A stretch of DNA of 35,835 nucleotides, from the NCBI GenBank assembly GCA_013824015.1, contig PNNC01000191.1, positions 1 to 35,835 on the forward strand, written 5' to 3'. The notes beneath the pieces are model-generated. The model had not been told where the DNA came from, did not search any database, and worked only from the letters and a program-made list of their open reading frames with translations. This document shows positions 29,363-35,835 of the stretch, piece by piece. Positions within the stretch are counted from its first letter, which is position 1, and each line of letters opens with the position of its first letter. The translations under genes and the position numbers were made by a program. This stretch comes from Polaromonas sp. (GTDB taxonomy: Bacteria > Pseudomonadota > Gammaproteobacteria > Burkholderiales > Burkholderiaceae_C).

Positions 29363-30361
29363 ATGACATCGAGTTTTGACATCCAGGCATCCCGACGGGA
29401 TGTGCTGCGCGCCGCTGCGGCAGGCGCTGCCGCATTTTCAATGGGCAGCTACGCGCAATCGGGCTGGCCGGCCAAACCGGTCACCGTGATCGTGCCTTTC
29501 CCGGCAGGCGGCGGCACCGATGCGTTTGCGCGTCCGATGTCGGCCCAGTTTGCGCGCCTGACCGGCAAACAACTGATCATCGACAACCGCGGCGGCGCGG
29601 GCGGCACGCTGGGCGCCAGCATTGCGGCCAAGGCATCACCCGATGGTTACACCCTGTTCATGGGCGCGGTGCACCACACCATTGCGCCCAGCATGTACCC
29701 CAAGCTCGATTACGACATCGAAAAAGACCTGGTGCCGCTGATCCTGGTGGCCAGCGTGCCGCAGGTGGTGGTGGTGAATCCGCAAAAACTGCCGGTGGCC
29801 AACTTCAAGGACTTCCTCGACAACGCGCGCAGGAACCCGGGCAAGCTCAACTACGGCTCGGCCGGTGCCGGCACCTCGCACCACCTCGCGGGCGAGTTGT
29901 TCAAGCAACAGACCAAAACCTTCATCACCCACATTCCCTACCGCGGCGCCGGCCCGGCGCTGCAGGGCCTGATCGCCGGTGATGTCGAGATGATGTTCGA
30001 CGGTCTGGGCTCGTCAGCCGCCCACATTGCCGGCGGCCGCATCAAGGCGCTGATGGTCTCGGGCAACAAGCGCAACCCGGCGATTCCCGACGTGCCGAGC
30101 GCCGCCGAGATGGGCCTGCCCGATTACAACGTGACCACCTGGTACGGCGTCTGGGGTCCCAAGGGCATGCCGGCCGACGCCCAGGCCCGCGCCATCGAGG
30201 AAATCCGCAAGGCCTGCACCACCGACGAAGCCAAGGCGGTCTGGGCGCGCCAGGGTGCGGAATTTGCCGGCCTGAGCGGCCCCCAGTTCGGCAGCTTCAT
30301 CAGCGCCGAAGTCAAGAAGTGGACGCAGGTGGTCAAGGCTTCCGGCGCCAAGCTCGACTGA
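29363..30361 (+). CDS. Tripartite tricarboxylate transporter receptor (Bug family), Tat-exported
   Basis: A 332-residue periplasmic solute-binding protein of the Bug/TctC family. The N-terminus has a twin-Arg signal SRRDVLRAAAAGAAAFSMG, suggesting Tat export, then the mature start AQSGWPAKPVTVIVPFPAGGGTD. The Bug signature YTLFMG near residue 95 and IPYRGAGPALQGLIAGDVEMMFD near 190-210 are clear. The ATG has AGGAG ten bases upstream. It lies 53 bases after matA and 16 before the crotonase gene. No TctA or TctB membrane genes are nearby, so it must work with a distant transporter or act as a sensor. Malonate or a related dicarboxylate as ligand is inferred from context. Confidence 0.92.
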   Translation: MTSSFDIQASRRDVLRAAAAGAAAFSMGSYAQSGWPAKPVTVIVPFPAGGGTDAFARPMSAQFARLTGKQLIIDNRGGAGGTLGASIAAKASPDGYTLFMGAVHHTIAPSMYPKLDYDIEKDLVPLILVASVPQVVVVNPQKLPVANFKDFLDNARRNPGKLNYGSAGAGTSHHLAGELFKQQTKTFITHIPYRGAGPALQGLIAGDVEMMFDGLGSSAAHIAGGRIKALMVSGNKRNPAIPDVPSAAEMGLPDYNVTTWYGVWGPKGMPADAQARAIEEIRKACTTDEAKAVWARQGAEFAGLSGPQFGSFISAEVKKWTQVVKASGAKLD

Positions 30362-30377
30362 TTTTGCAAAGCCATTC

Positions 30378-31154
30378 ATGACCGGACAGGTTCGTCTGGA
30401 CATCGCGGACTCGGTCGCGCGTGTCACCCTGTCCCACCCGGGCAAGCTCAACGCCATGTCACGTGTGATGTGGCAGGAGTTGCGCGCGGTGTTTGAAAGC
30501 ATCCAGCAGAACGCCTCCCTGCGCTGCGTGATTCTGGCGGGCGAGGGGGGCAACTTCTGCGCCGGCGGCGACATCTCCGAATATGCCGATTTCCGCTTCG
30601 AGGAAGCCAGCTTGCGGCAGTTTCACGACGAGCTGGTCTGGGGCGGCCTGCAGGCCGTGCTGGACTGTGATGTGCCCATCGTTGCGCAGATCGAAGGCGC
30701 CTGTATGGGCGCTGGCCTGGAGATCGCGAGTTGCTGCGACCTGCGGCTGGCCGGTGCCTCGGCGAAGTTCGGCGCACCGATTGCGAAGCTGGGCTTTCCG
30801 ATGGCGCCGCGCGAGCTGGCGCTGGTGATGCGTGCGGCCGGCGAACCCAGCGCTCGCGCGATGCTGCTGGCGGCGGCGGTGCTGGATGCCGCGACGGCGG
30901 CGCAGCGCGGTTTCCTCCACCATGTGTTGCCCGATCAGGCCGTCGCCGATGAAGCTGGCATGATGGCCCGCCGGGTAAGCCGCCTGGCGCCGCAGGCTGC
31001 ACGCCTGAACAAACAGACGTTTCGGGCCCTGGCCCATGTCCAGCAAGCGCCGCCAGCTACTGATTTGATAGCAGATGCCTATGCCTACGCAGCCTCTGCC
31101 GAGCACCGTGAAGGTATTGCAGCGTTTGTCGATAAACGTTCTCCCGACTTCTGA
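30378..31154 (+). CDS. Crotonase-family protein (enoyl-CoA hydratase-like), atypical active site
   Basis: A 258-residue member of the crotonase superfamily. The oxyanion-hole motifs are present: AGGDISEYAD near residues 62-70 and EGACMGAGLE at 106-115. The first catalytic Glu of rat hydratase (Glu144) corresponds to Glu115. The position of the second (Glu164) is Ile135, in FGAPIAKLG instead of FGQPEILLG. A normal hydratase needs both, so it may be a decarboxylase, thioesterase or other crotonase. It is co-transcribed with matA, the Bug gene and matB. A copy of the 17-bp repeat lies in frame near the C-terminus and encodes Ala-Thr-Asp-Leu-Ile-Ala. The ribosome site is weak. Confidence 0.88.
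   Translation: MTGQVRLDIADSVARVTLSHPGKLNAMSRVMWQELRAVFESIQQNASLRCVILAGEGGNFCAGGDISEYADFRFEEASLRQFHDELVWGGLQAVLDCDVPIVAQIEGACMGAGLEIASCCDLRLAGASAKFGAPIAKLGFPMAPRELALVMRAAGEPSARAMLLAAAVLDAATAAQRGFLHHVLPDQAVADEAGMMARRVSRLAPQAARLNKQTFRALAHVQQAPPATDLIADAYAYAASAEHREGIAAFVDKRSPDF
31056..31072 (+). repeat. Dispersed 17-bp repeat, copy 5 (inside crotonase gene)
   Basis: GCTACTGATTTGATAGC is the reference copy used for comparison. It is read in the same codon phase as the murI copy, giving Thr-Asp-Leu-Ile-Ala-Asp, in a likely surface stretch of the C-terminal helix region. Confidence 0.75.
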
Positions 31155-31216
31155 CGTCCTGCTTTTTTTCCTGTTTTTTCTTTCTTTTCCGATGTCGATT
31201 GCCAGGTGACCCACCC

Positions 31217-32737
31217 ATGAACAACAACAATCTGTTTGCCGCCCTGCGCGCGGCCTTTCCCGAGGATCTCGACAGCATCGCGGTGGAAACCGACAACGGC
31301 CTGTTTTACTCCTGGCGCGACCTCGAACGCGGCACGGCCATGCTGGCCAACCTGCTGAAGTCGCTGCAGCTGCCCGAAGGCGCGCGTGTGGCGGTGCAGG
31401 TGGAAAAGTCGGTTGAGGCCATGATGCTGTACCTCGCGACGCTGCGCGCCGGTTATGTGTTCCTGCCGCTGAACACCGCCTACCAGAGCGCCGAGATGGA
31501 ATATTTCATCGGCAACGCCGAACCCTCGGTGGTGGTGTGCAGCCGCAAGAACTTTGGCTGGGTCAGCAAGATCGCCTTCCAGCAGGGCACCTACAACGTC
31601 TTCAGCCTGGACGACAACCGCACCGGCTCGCTGCTGGACCGCGCTGCGCAGTGCAGTGACCGCCATGAGGTGGTGCAGCGCAAGGCCGATGACCTGGCCG
31701 CCATCCTGTACACCAGCGGCACCACCGGGCGCAGCAAGGGCGCCATGCTGTCGCACGGCAACATGCTGAGCAATGCGCAGGTGCTCAAGGACTACTGGCA
31801 CTGGAAGGCTGGCGACGTGTTGATCCACGCGCTGCCGATTTTTCATGTACACGGGCTGTTCGTCGCCATCCACGGCGCGCTGATCAACGGCAGCAAGATG
31901 ATCTGGCTGTCGAAGTTCGACCCGAAACTCGTGGTGGAAAAACTGCCCGAGGCCACCGTGTTCATGGGGGTGCCCACCCTGTATGTGCGGCTGCTGGCCG
32001 AGCCGGGGCTGACGCGCGAGGCTTGCCGCAACATGCGCCTGTTTGTTGCCGGTTCGGCGCCGCTGCTGATCGAAACCTTCAAGGCCTGGCAGGAACGTAC
32101 CGGCCACACCATCCTCGAGCGTTACGGCATGAGCGAGACGGCCATGCTGACCTCCAACCCCTATGACGGCGAGCGCCGCGGCGGCACGGTCGGTTTTGCG
32201 CTGCCGGGCGTCAAGCTGCGCGTGCAGGGCGATGGCGGCCAGACCCTGCCGGCCGGCGAGGTCGGCGGCATCGAGGTCCAGGGCCCCAATGTGTTCCAGG
32301 GTTACTGGCGCATGCCCGAGAAGACCAGGGAAGAGTTCACGAGCGACGGTTACTTCAAGACCGGCGACGTCGGAAAAATCGACGAGCGCGGCTACATCCA
32401 CATCGTCGGCCGCAGCAAGGACCTGATCATCAGCGGCGGCTACAACGTCTACCCCGCCGAGATCGAGGGCTACATCAACGACATGCCGGGCGTGGCCGAA
32501 AGCGCGGTGGTCGGCGTGCCGCACCCGGACTTTGGCGAGGTCGGCGTGGCCATCGTGATCGCCAAACCCGGCAGCACGCTGGACGGCGACGCCATCATTG
32601 CCGCGCTGAAAGCGGGCCTGGCCAACTTCAAGATACCCAAGCGTTGCTTTGTGGTCGCCGAACTGCCGCGCAACACCATGGGCAAGGTGCAGAAAAACCT
32701 GCTGCGCGAGCAGCACAAGGCCTTATTTGCGGGCTGA
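31217..32737 (+). CDS. matB: Malonyl-CoA synthetase
   Basis: An AMP-forming ligase (ANL superfamily) that makes malonyl-CoA from malonate, CoA and ATP. The 506-residue protein has the P-loop YTSGTTGRSKGAMLSHGN from residue 165, ERYGMSETAMLTSNPY in the middle, and GRSKDLIISGGYNVYPAEIE with a C-terminal catalytic Lys in NTMGKVQKNLL. The sequence is of the MatB type; the malonate-binding Arg is in the ERYGMSE/ERRGG region. The ATG gives MNNNNLFAALRAA; six upstream in-frame codons are rejected. It is the last gene of the mat operon and overlaps the convergent transporter gene by 15 bases. Confidence 0.92.
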   Translation: MNNNNLFAALRAAFPEDLDSIAVETDNGLFYSWRDLERGTAMLANLLKSLQLPEGARVAVQVEKSVEAMMLYLATLRAGYVFLPLNTAYQSAEMEYFIGNAEPSVVVCSRKNFGWVSKIAFQQGTYNVFSLDDNRTGSLLDRAAQCSDRHEVVQRKADDLAAILYTSGTTGRSKGAMLSHGNMLSNAQVLKDYWHWKAGDVLIHALPIFHVHGLFVAIHGALINGSKMIWLSKFDPKLVVEKLPEATVFMGVPTLYVRLLAEPGLTREACRNMRLFVAGSAPLLIETFKAWQERTGHTILERYGMSETAMLTSNPYDGERRGGTVGFALPGVKLRVQGDGGQTLPAGEVGGIEVQGPNVFQGYWRMPEKTREEFTSDGYFKTGDVGKIDERGYIHIVGRSKDLIISGGYNVYPAEIEGYINDMPGVAESAVVGVPHPDFGEVGVAIVIAKPGSTLDGDAIIAALKAGLANFKIPKRCFVVAELPRNTMGKVQKNLLREQHKALFAG

Positions 32738-33667
32738 CGGTACAGGCTGGCCTTTGACGCGTTCCGGCAGCGTGGCCAGCAGCACGCCGCCCAGCGCCAA
32801 CGCAAACGCCGCGAGTTGCGTGGCACCCATGGACTCGCCGAGCACACACACGCCGACCAGCGCTGCGCTGACCGGCAGCATCACGGTGAAGATACCGGCG
32901 CGGCTGGCTGGCACAGCCTGCAGGCCGGTCATCCACAGCCACACCGTCCAGACGCTGGCCGCCAGCGCGTAAAACAGCAGCAGCAGCCAGTGGCCAGCCG
33001 CCACCGCGCCAAAGTCGAAACGCCAGGCCAGCCACAGGCCCATCGGCGTGACCAGCACAAAACCCCAGAGGTTGATCAGGGCCGTGATGCGTTTGGCGCC
33101 CAGCACGCCGGTGAGTTTTTTGCCGATCACCGCATAGGCCGCTTCGCAGAACACGGCGCCCAGCAGCAGCAGATTCCCGAGCCAGACGGTGTTTGAAGCG
33201 AAATCGGCCTCCAGCCCATGTCCGGCATGGGGTGGCAGCTCTGTTTTTGATAGCGAAACCAGCGCGATGCCGAGCACCGCGCAGGCCACCGCCAGGCCCA
33301 CGCGCAGACTGATGCGCTCGCGCAGGAAGACCCAGCTCAGCACCGCCACCACCGCGGGAATCGCCGCCATGATGACGCCGGCTGCCACCGCGCTGGACAG
33401 GCTGACGCCGTACAACATGCAGATCGAAAACAGGAAGTTGCCCAGAAAGGACTCGAGGAACACCAGTTGCCGGGTCTGGCGTGTCATCGGTGCTTCGCCC
33501 TCGGGTTTTTTCAGCCAGTGCAGCATCGCCGCGCCGCCGATGCCGAAACGCAGCCAGGCCAGCAGGAACACCGGGAAGATCGCCACCAGCGGTTTGGACA
33601 GCGCCACATAGCTGCCGACCAGCGACATGCTGAGCGCGAGGCAGGCACAGGCCAGAATGCGGTTCAT
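32723..33667 (-). CDS. EamA/DMT-family transporter
   Basis: A 314-residue membrane protein with ten helices and two EamA repeats (about 8-145 and 165-300), as in drug/metabolite exporters such as RhaT or YdcZ relatives. The first repeat ends with AVVAVLSWVFLRERISL and the second with ALVGVCVLGESMGATQ, the usual conserved Glu positions. The ATG at 33667 gives MNRILACACLALSMSLVG; an upstream GTG at 33706 is an alternative. Its TAA lies inside the matB 3' end. A 17-bp repeat copy is embedded in frame near residue 140-147. The substrate is unknown; amino-acid or metabolite export is typical. Confidence 0.88.
   Translation of the reverse strand: MNRILACACLALSMSLVGSYVALSKPLVAIFPVFLLAWLRFGIGGAAMLHWLKKPEGEAPMTRQTRQLVFLESFLGNFLFSICMLYGVSLSSAVAAGVIMAAIPAVVAVLSWVFLRERISLRVGLAVACAVLGIALVSLSKTELPPHAGHGLEADFASNTVWLGNLLLLGAVFCEAAYAVIGKKLTGVLGAKRITALINLWGFVLVTPMGLWLAWRFDFGAVAAGHWLLLLFYALAASVWTVWLWMTGLQAVPASRAGIFTVMLPVSAALVGVCVLGESMGATQLAAFALALGGVLLATLPERVKGQPVPSARK
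33238..33254 (+). repeat. Dispersed 17-bp repeat, copy 6 (inside DMT gene)
   Basis: GCTCTGTTTTTGATAGC matches 12 of 17 bases of the crotonase copy, including the nine at the right end. It is antisense to the transporter gene, where it is read as Ser-Leu-Ser-Lys-Thr-Glu. Confidence 0.6.
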
Positions 33668-33757
33668 CAAAACAGCGCTTGTTATTGGAAGTTGGTGTGC
33701 AGCCACTCACGAGCGGCACAATGAGCGGAAATCATGCCTCAAATCCCGACCTGACTT

Positions 33758-34177
33758 ATGACCGCTGATGCCACCCGCCCTGTTTTTGTTTATGGCACCC
33801 TGCGCCGCGGCGACGTGCGGGACATCACGCGCCTGCAGCCAGCGCCGCAGTTCATCGGCATGGCCAGCGTCGCCGGCGTGCTGTACGACCTCGGGCCGTA
33901 CCCCGGCTTGCTGCTGGGCGGCGAGGGCAGGGTGACCGGTGAGGTCTATCTCATCAGCGCCGCGCTCGAGCGCCTGCTTGACGAAATCGAGGAGGTCTGG
34001 CCGCAGCAGAGCGGCGAGTACCACCGGCGCGAGGTGGCGGTGCAGATGCAGGGCGCAGCGGCGGCGGGCCCGGTGTGCCTGGTGTATGAAATCAATCCTG
34101 AGCGCCTGGCCGGCTGCCCGGTGATCACAAGTGGCGACTGGCGGCAGCGCAGCCCCGCGCCGCGCGGCCGGCCGTAG
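33758..34177 (+). CDS. Gamma-glutamylcyclotransferase (AIG2/GGCT fold) family protein
   Basis: A 139-residue protein with the GGCT/AIG2 signature VFVYGTLRRGD at the N-terminus, and the catalytic-acid region LLDEIEEVWP, where Glu78 matches the conserved LDxxE acid. The C-terminal EYHRREVAVQ follows the usual xYxRxxV pattern. Members split gamma-glutamyl dipeptides or amines; bacterial substrates differ, so the exact one is not assigned. The C-terminal 20 residues (SPAPRGRP) are diverged. The ATG at 33758 gives MTADATRPVF. It is divergent from the DMT transporter, with 90 bases between. It stands alone ahead of the aceA regulatory region. Confidence 0.88.
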   Translation: MTADATRPVFVYGTLRRGDVRDITRLQPAPQFIGMASVAGVLYDLGPYPGLLLGGEGRVTGEVYLISAALERLLDEIEEVWPQQSGEYHRREVAVQMQGAAAAGPVCLVYEINPERLAGCPVITSGDWRQRSPAPRGRP

Positions 34178-34508
34178 TTGCTGCCGCCTGCGTGTCGCCG
34201 CTGCGCGCTGTCACCATGGGCAGGGGCTGACCTGATTTCATGATCCGGTAAATGGCTTCCGTATTGTGAGATGAAAAAATGCTGCAGTGCGCCAAAATTT
34301 CTCAATACGAGAAAATCATTTTTGGATAATGAAATGACATCCAGACACCGTTGATTTGATTGAACAATCTTTTTGTCTTATATAAGACATAAGAGCTTCA
34401 CAAAGTCTTGTAGAAGACTTAAAGTTGAGTCCAGAACAAACAGCGACAGGCAAAACAAGGTGCAGCGCGGTTTGTCCCCCTTTCTTTCTTCAACTCCGGA
34501 GTGACCCC
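34178..34508. other. 331-base intergenic region upstream of aceA
   Basis: Unlike the flanks, its right half is AT-rich. From left to right it holds GTATTGTGAG (34261-34270) and an inverted repeat TTTCTC-AATAC-GAGAAA (34298-34314). Next come the candidate promoter TTGATT (34356-34361) with TATATA (34379-34384), two GTCTT-N4-AAGAC palindromes (34374-34420), and the GGAG ribosome site before the aceA ATG. No gene is supported. Confidence 0.7.
34374..34420. promoter_or_regulatory. Twin GTCTT-N4-AAGAC operator of aceA
   Basis: Site 1, TGTCTTATATAAGACA (34374-34389), is a perfect 16-bp palindrome. Site 2, AAGTCTT-GTAG-AAGACTT (34403-34420), has perfect 7-bp arms. Both share GTCTT-N4-AAGAC. Their centres are 30 bp apart, close to three helical turns, so both face the same side of the DNA. 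Site 1 overlaps the candidate -10 box. A dimeric repressor that binds cooperatively is likely. I do not know the cognate protein. Confidence 0.7.
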
Positions 34509-35828
34509 ATGCCACAGACCCTCACCGAACAACTGAGCCGCGAACAGCAAATTGCCGCCCTCGAAAAAGACTGGGCGACCAACCCCCGCTGGAAGGGCAT
34601 CAAGCGCGGCTACAGCGCGGCCGACGTCGTGCGCCTGCGCGGCTCCTTCCCGATCGAGCACACGCTGGCACGTCGCGGCGCCGAAAAACTCTGGGACCTG
34701 CTGCACAACGAGCCCTACGTGAACTGCCTGGGTGCGCTGACGGGTGGCCAGGCCATGCAACAGGTCAAGGCCGGCGTCAAGGCCATCTACCTGTCGGGCT
34801 GGCAAGTCGCCGCCGACAACAACAGCTACTCGGCCATGTACCCGGACCAGTCGCTGTACCCGGTGGACTCGGTGCCCAAGGTCGTGGAAACCATCAACAA
34901 CACCTTCCGCCGTGCCGACGAGATCCAGCACTCCAAGGGCATCGATGCCGGCGACAAGGCCTACATCGACTACTTCGCGCCCATCGTGGCTGATGCCGAA
35001 GCCGGTTTCGGCGGTGTGCTCAATGCCTTCGAACTGATGAAGGCCATGATCAAGTCCGGCGCCGGTGGCGTGCACTGGGAAGACCAGCTGGCTTCGGTCA
35101 AGAAATGCGGCCACATGGGTGGCAAGGTGCTGTTGCCGACCCGTGAGTCCTGCCAGAAGCTGATCGCCGCGCGCATGGCCGCCGACGTCTGCGGTGTGCC
35201 GACGCTGGTGATCGCCCGCACCGATGCGGAAGCTGCCGACCTGCTGACCTCCGACTACGACGAGATCGACAAGCCTTTCCTGACCGGCGAGCGTACGGCC
35301 GAAGGTTTCTACAAGACCCGCAAGGGCCTGGACCAGGCCGTGGCCCGCGCCAATGCCTATGCCCACTACGCCGACCTGGTGTGGTGTGAGACCGGCACGC
35401 CCGACCTCGACTTTGCAAAACAGTTCGCCGACGCCGTGCACAAGGTGCACCCCGGCAAGATGCTGGCCTACAACTGCTCGCCGTCGTTCAACTGGAAGAA
35501 AAACCTGGACGACGCGACGATTGCCAAGTTCCAGCGCGAACTCGGCGCCATGGGTTACAAGTACCAGTTCATCACGCTCGCCGGCATCCACTCCATGTGG
35601 TACAACATGTACGACCTGTCGCAGGACTACGTCAAGCGTGGCATGACGGCCTACATCGAGAAGGTGCAGGAGCCCGAATTCGCAGCCCGCGACCGCGGCT
35701 ACACCTTTGTGTCGCACCAGCAGGAAGTCGGCACCGGTTACTTCGACGAAGTCACCACCGCCATCCAGGGCGGCAAGTCCAGCGTGACCGCGCTGACCGG
35801 CTCGACCGAAGAAGAGCAGTTCCACTGA
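34509..35828 (+). CDS. aceA: Isocitrate lyase
   Basis: It splits isocitrate to succinate and glyoxylate, the first step of the glyoxylate shunt needed for growth on acetate, fatty acids or malonate-derived acetyl-CoA. The 439-residue protein has the catalytic KKCGH loop (Cys200) and the Mg-binding segments [11 protein letters not shown] and DAEAGFGG. The [10 protein letters not shown] motif and C-terminal EEEQFH are also conserved. The ATG gives [16 protein letters not shown], with GGAG ten bases upstream; the 28 in-frame codons before it fall in the regulatory region. Twin palindromes upstream suggest a dedicated regulator. The window ends seven bases after the stop, so downstream partners are not seen. 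Confidence 0.97.
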   Translation: MPQTLTEQLSREQQIAALEKDWATNPRWKGIKRGYSAADVVRLRGSFPIEHTLARRGAEKLWDLLHNEPYVNCLGALTGGQAMQQVKAGVKAIYLSGWQVAADNNSYSAMYPDQSLYPVDSVPKVVETINNTFRRADEIQHSKGIDAGDKAYIDYFAPIVADAEAGFGGVLNAFELMKAMIKSGAGGVHWEDQLASVKKCGHMGGKVLLPTRESCQKLIAARMAADVCGVPTLVIARTDAEAADLLTSDYDEIDKPFLTGERTAEGFYKTRKGLDQAVARANAYAHYADLVWCETGTPDLDFAKQFADAVHKVHPGKMLAYNCSPSFNWKKNLDDATIAKFQRELGAMGYKYQFITLAGIHSMWYNMYDLSQDYVKRGMTAYIEKVQEPEFAARDRGYTFVSHQQEVGTGYFDEVTTAIQGGKSSVTALTGSTEEEQFH

Positions 35829-35835
35829 ACTGAGG

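Overview
The window is ordinary chromosome from a GC-rich betaproteobacterium, most likely of the family Comamonadaceae (Polaromonas/Rhodoferax/Variovorax-like). The placement rests on protein sequence character, on a small Trp-rich membrane protein typical of Betaproteobacteria, on a Bug-type solute receptor, and on a dispersed 17-bp GCT-N11-AGC repeat of a kind I associate with this family. No phage, transposase, CRISPR array or rRNA was seen. Genes are densely packed and nearly all are intact; only clpP is cut by the window edge.

Layout. 1-4245: protein quality control (clpP 3' end, clpX, lon), with a good heat-shock (sigma32) promoter candidate before lon. 4268-4722: a tRNA cluster Gly(GCC)-Cys(GCA)-Leu(UAA), in the same order as E. 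coli glyW-cysT-leuZ, with hairpin terminators between the genes. 4879-6309: a 55-residue membrane peptide, a secreted pentapeptide-repeat protein and a cytosolic protein of unknown function. 6337-13061: a TetR repressor divergent from an RND efflux operon (acrA/mexA-acrB/mexB-oprM), with an operator nearly identical to the E. coli AcrR box. 13071-15339: a cyanide-insensitive alternative oxidase and an Atg22-like MFS permease. 15366-19289: murI and the Fe-S class I fumarase in one operon, divergent from the iron-independent class II fumarase fumC, with a Fur-box-like palindrome between them. 19404-22917: a UPF0114 protein, acetyl-CoA synthetase, a small cytochrome c and the Trp-rich protein. 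23073-26689: ilvD, a divergent LysR regulator and lgt. 26837-32737: a malonate operon (GntR regulator, 22-codon leader ORF, malonyl-CoA decarboxylase, Bug receptor, atypical crotonase, malonyl-CoA synthetase). 32723-34177: a DMT-family transporter and a gamma-glutamylcyclotransferase-like protein. 34509-35828: isocitrate lyase behind a twin palindromic operator.

Metabolic theme. Several genes feed or use acetyl-CoA. Acs activates acetate; MatB and MatA convert malonate to malonyl-CoA and then acetyl-CoA; AceA and the two fumarases carry C2 carbon through the glyoxylate shunt and TCA cycle. The alternative oxidase and efflux pump suggest exposure to respiratory poisons or toxic organics (inference).

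Most worth a second look: the six-copy 17-bp repeat, which sits in frame inside three genes; the twin GTCTT-N4-AAGAC operator of aceA with 30-bp spacing; the malonate operon with its leader ORF, lone Bug receptor and crotonase lacking one catalytic Glu; the alternative oxidase with its 14-bp palindrome; and the possible iron switch between the two fumarases.
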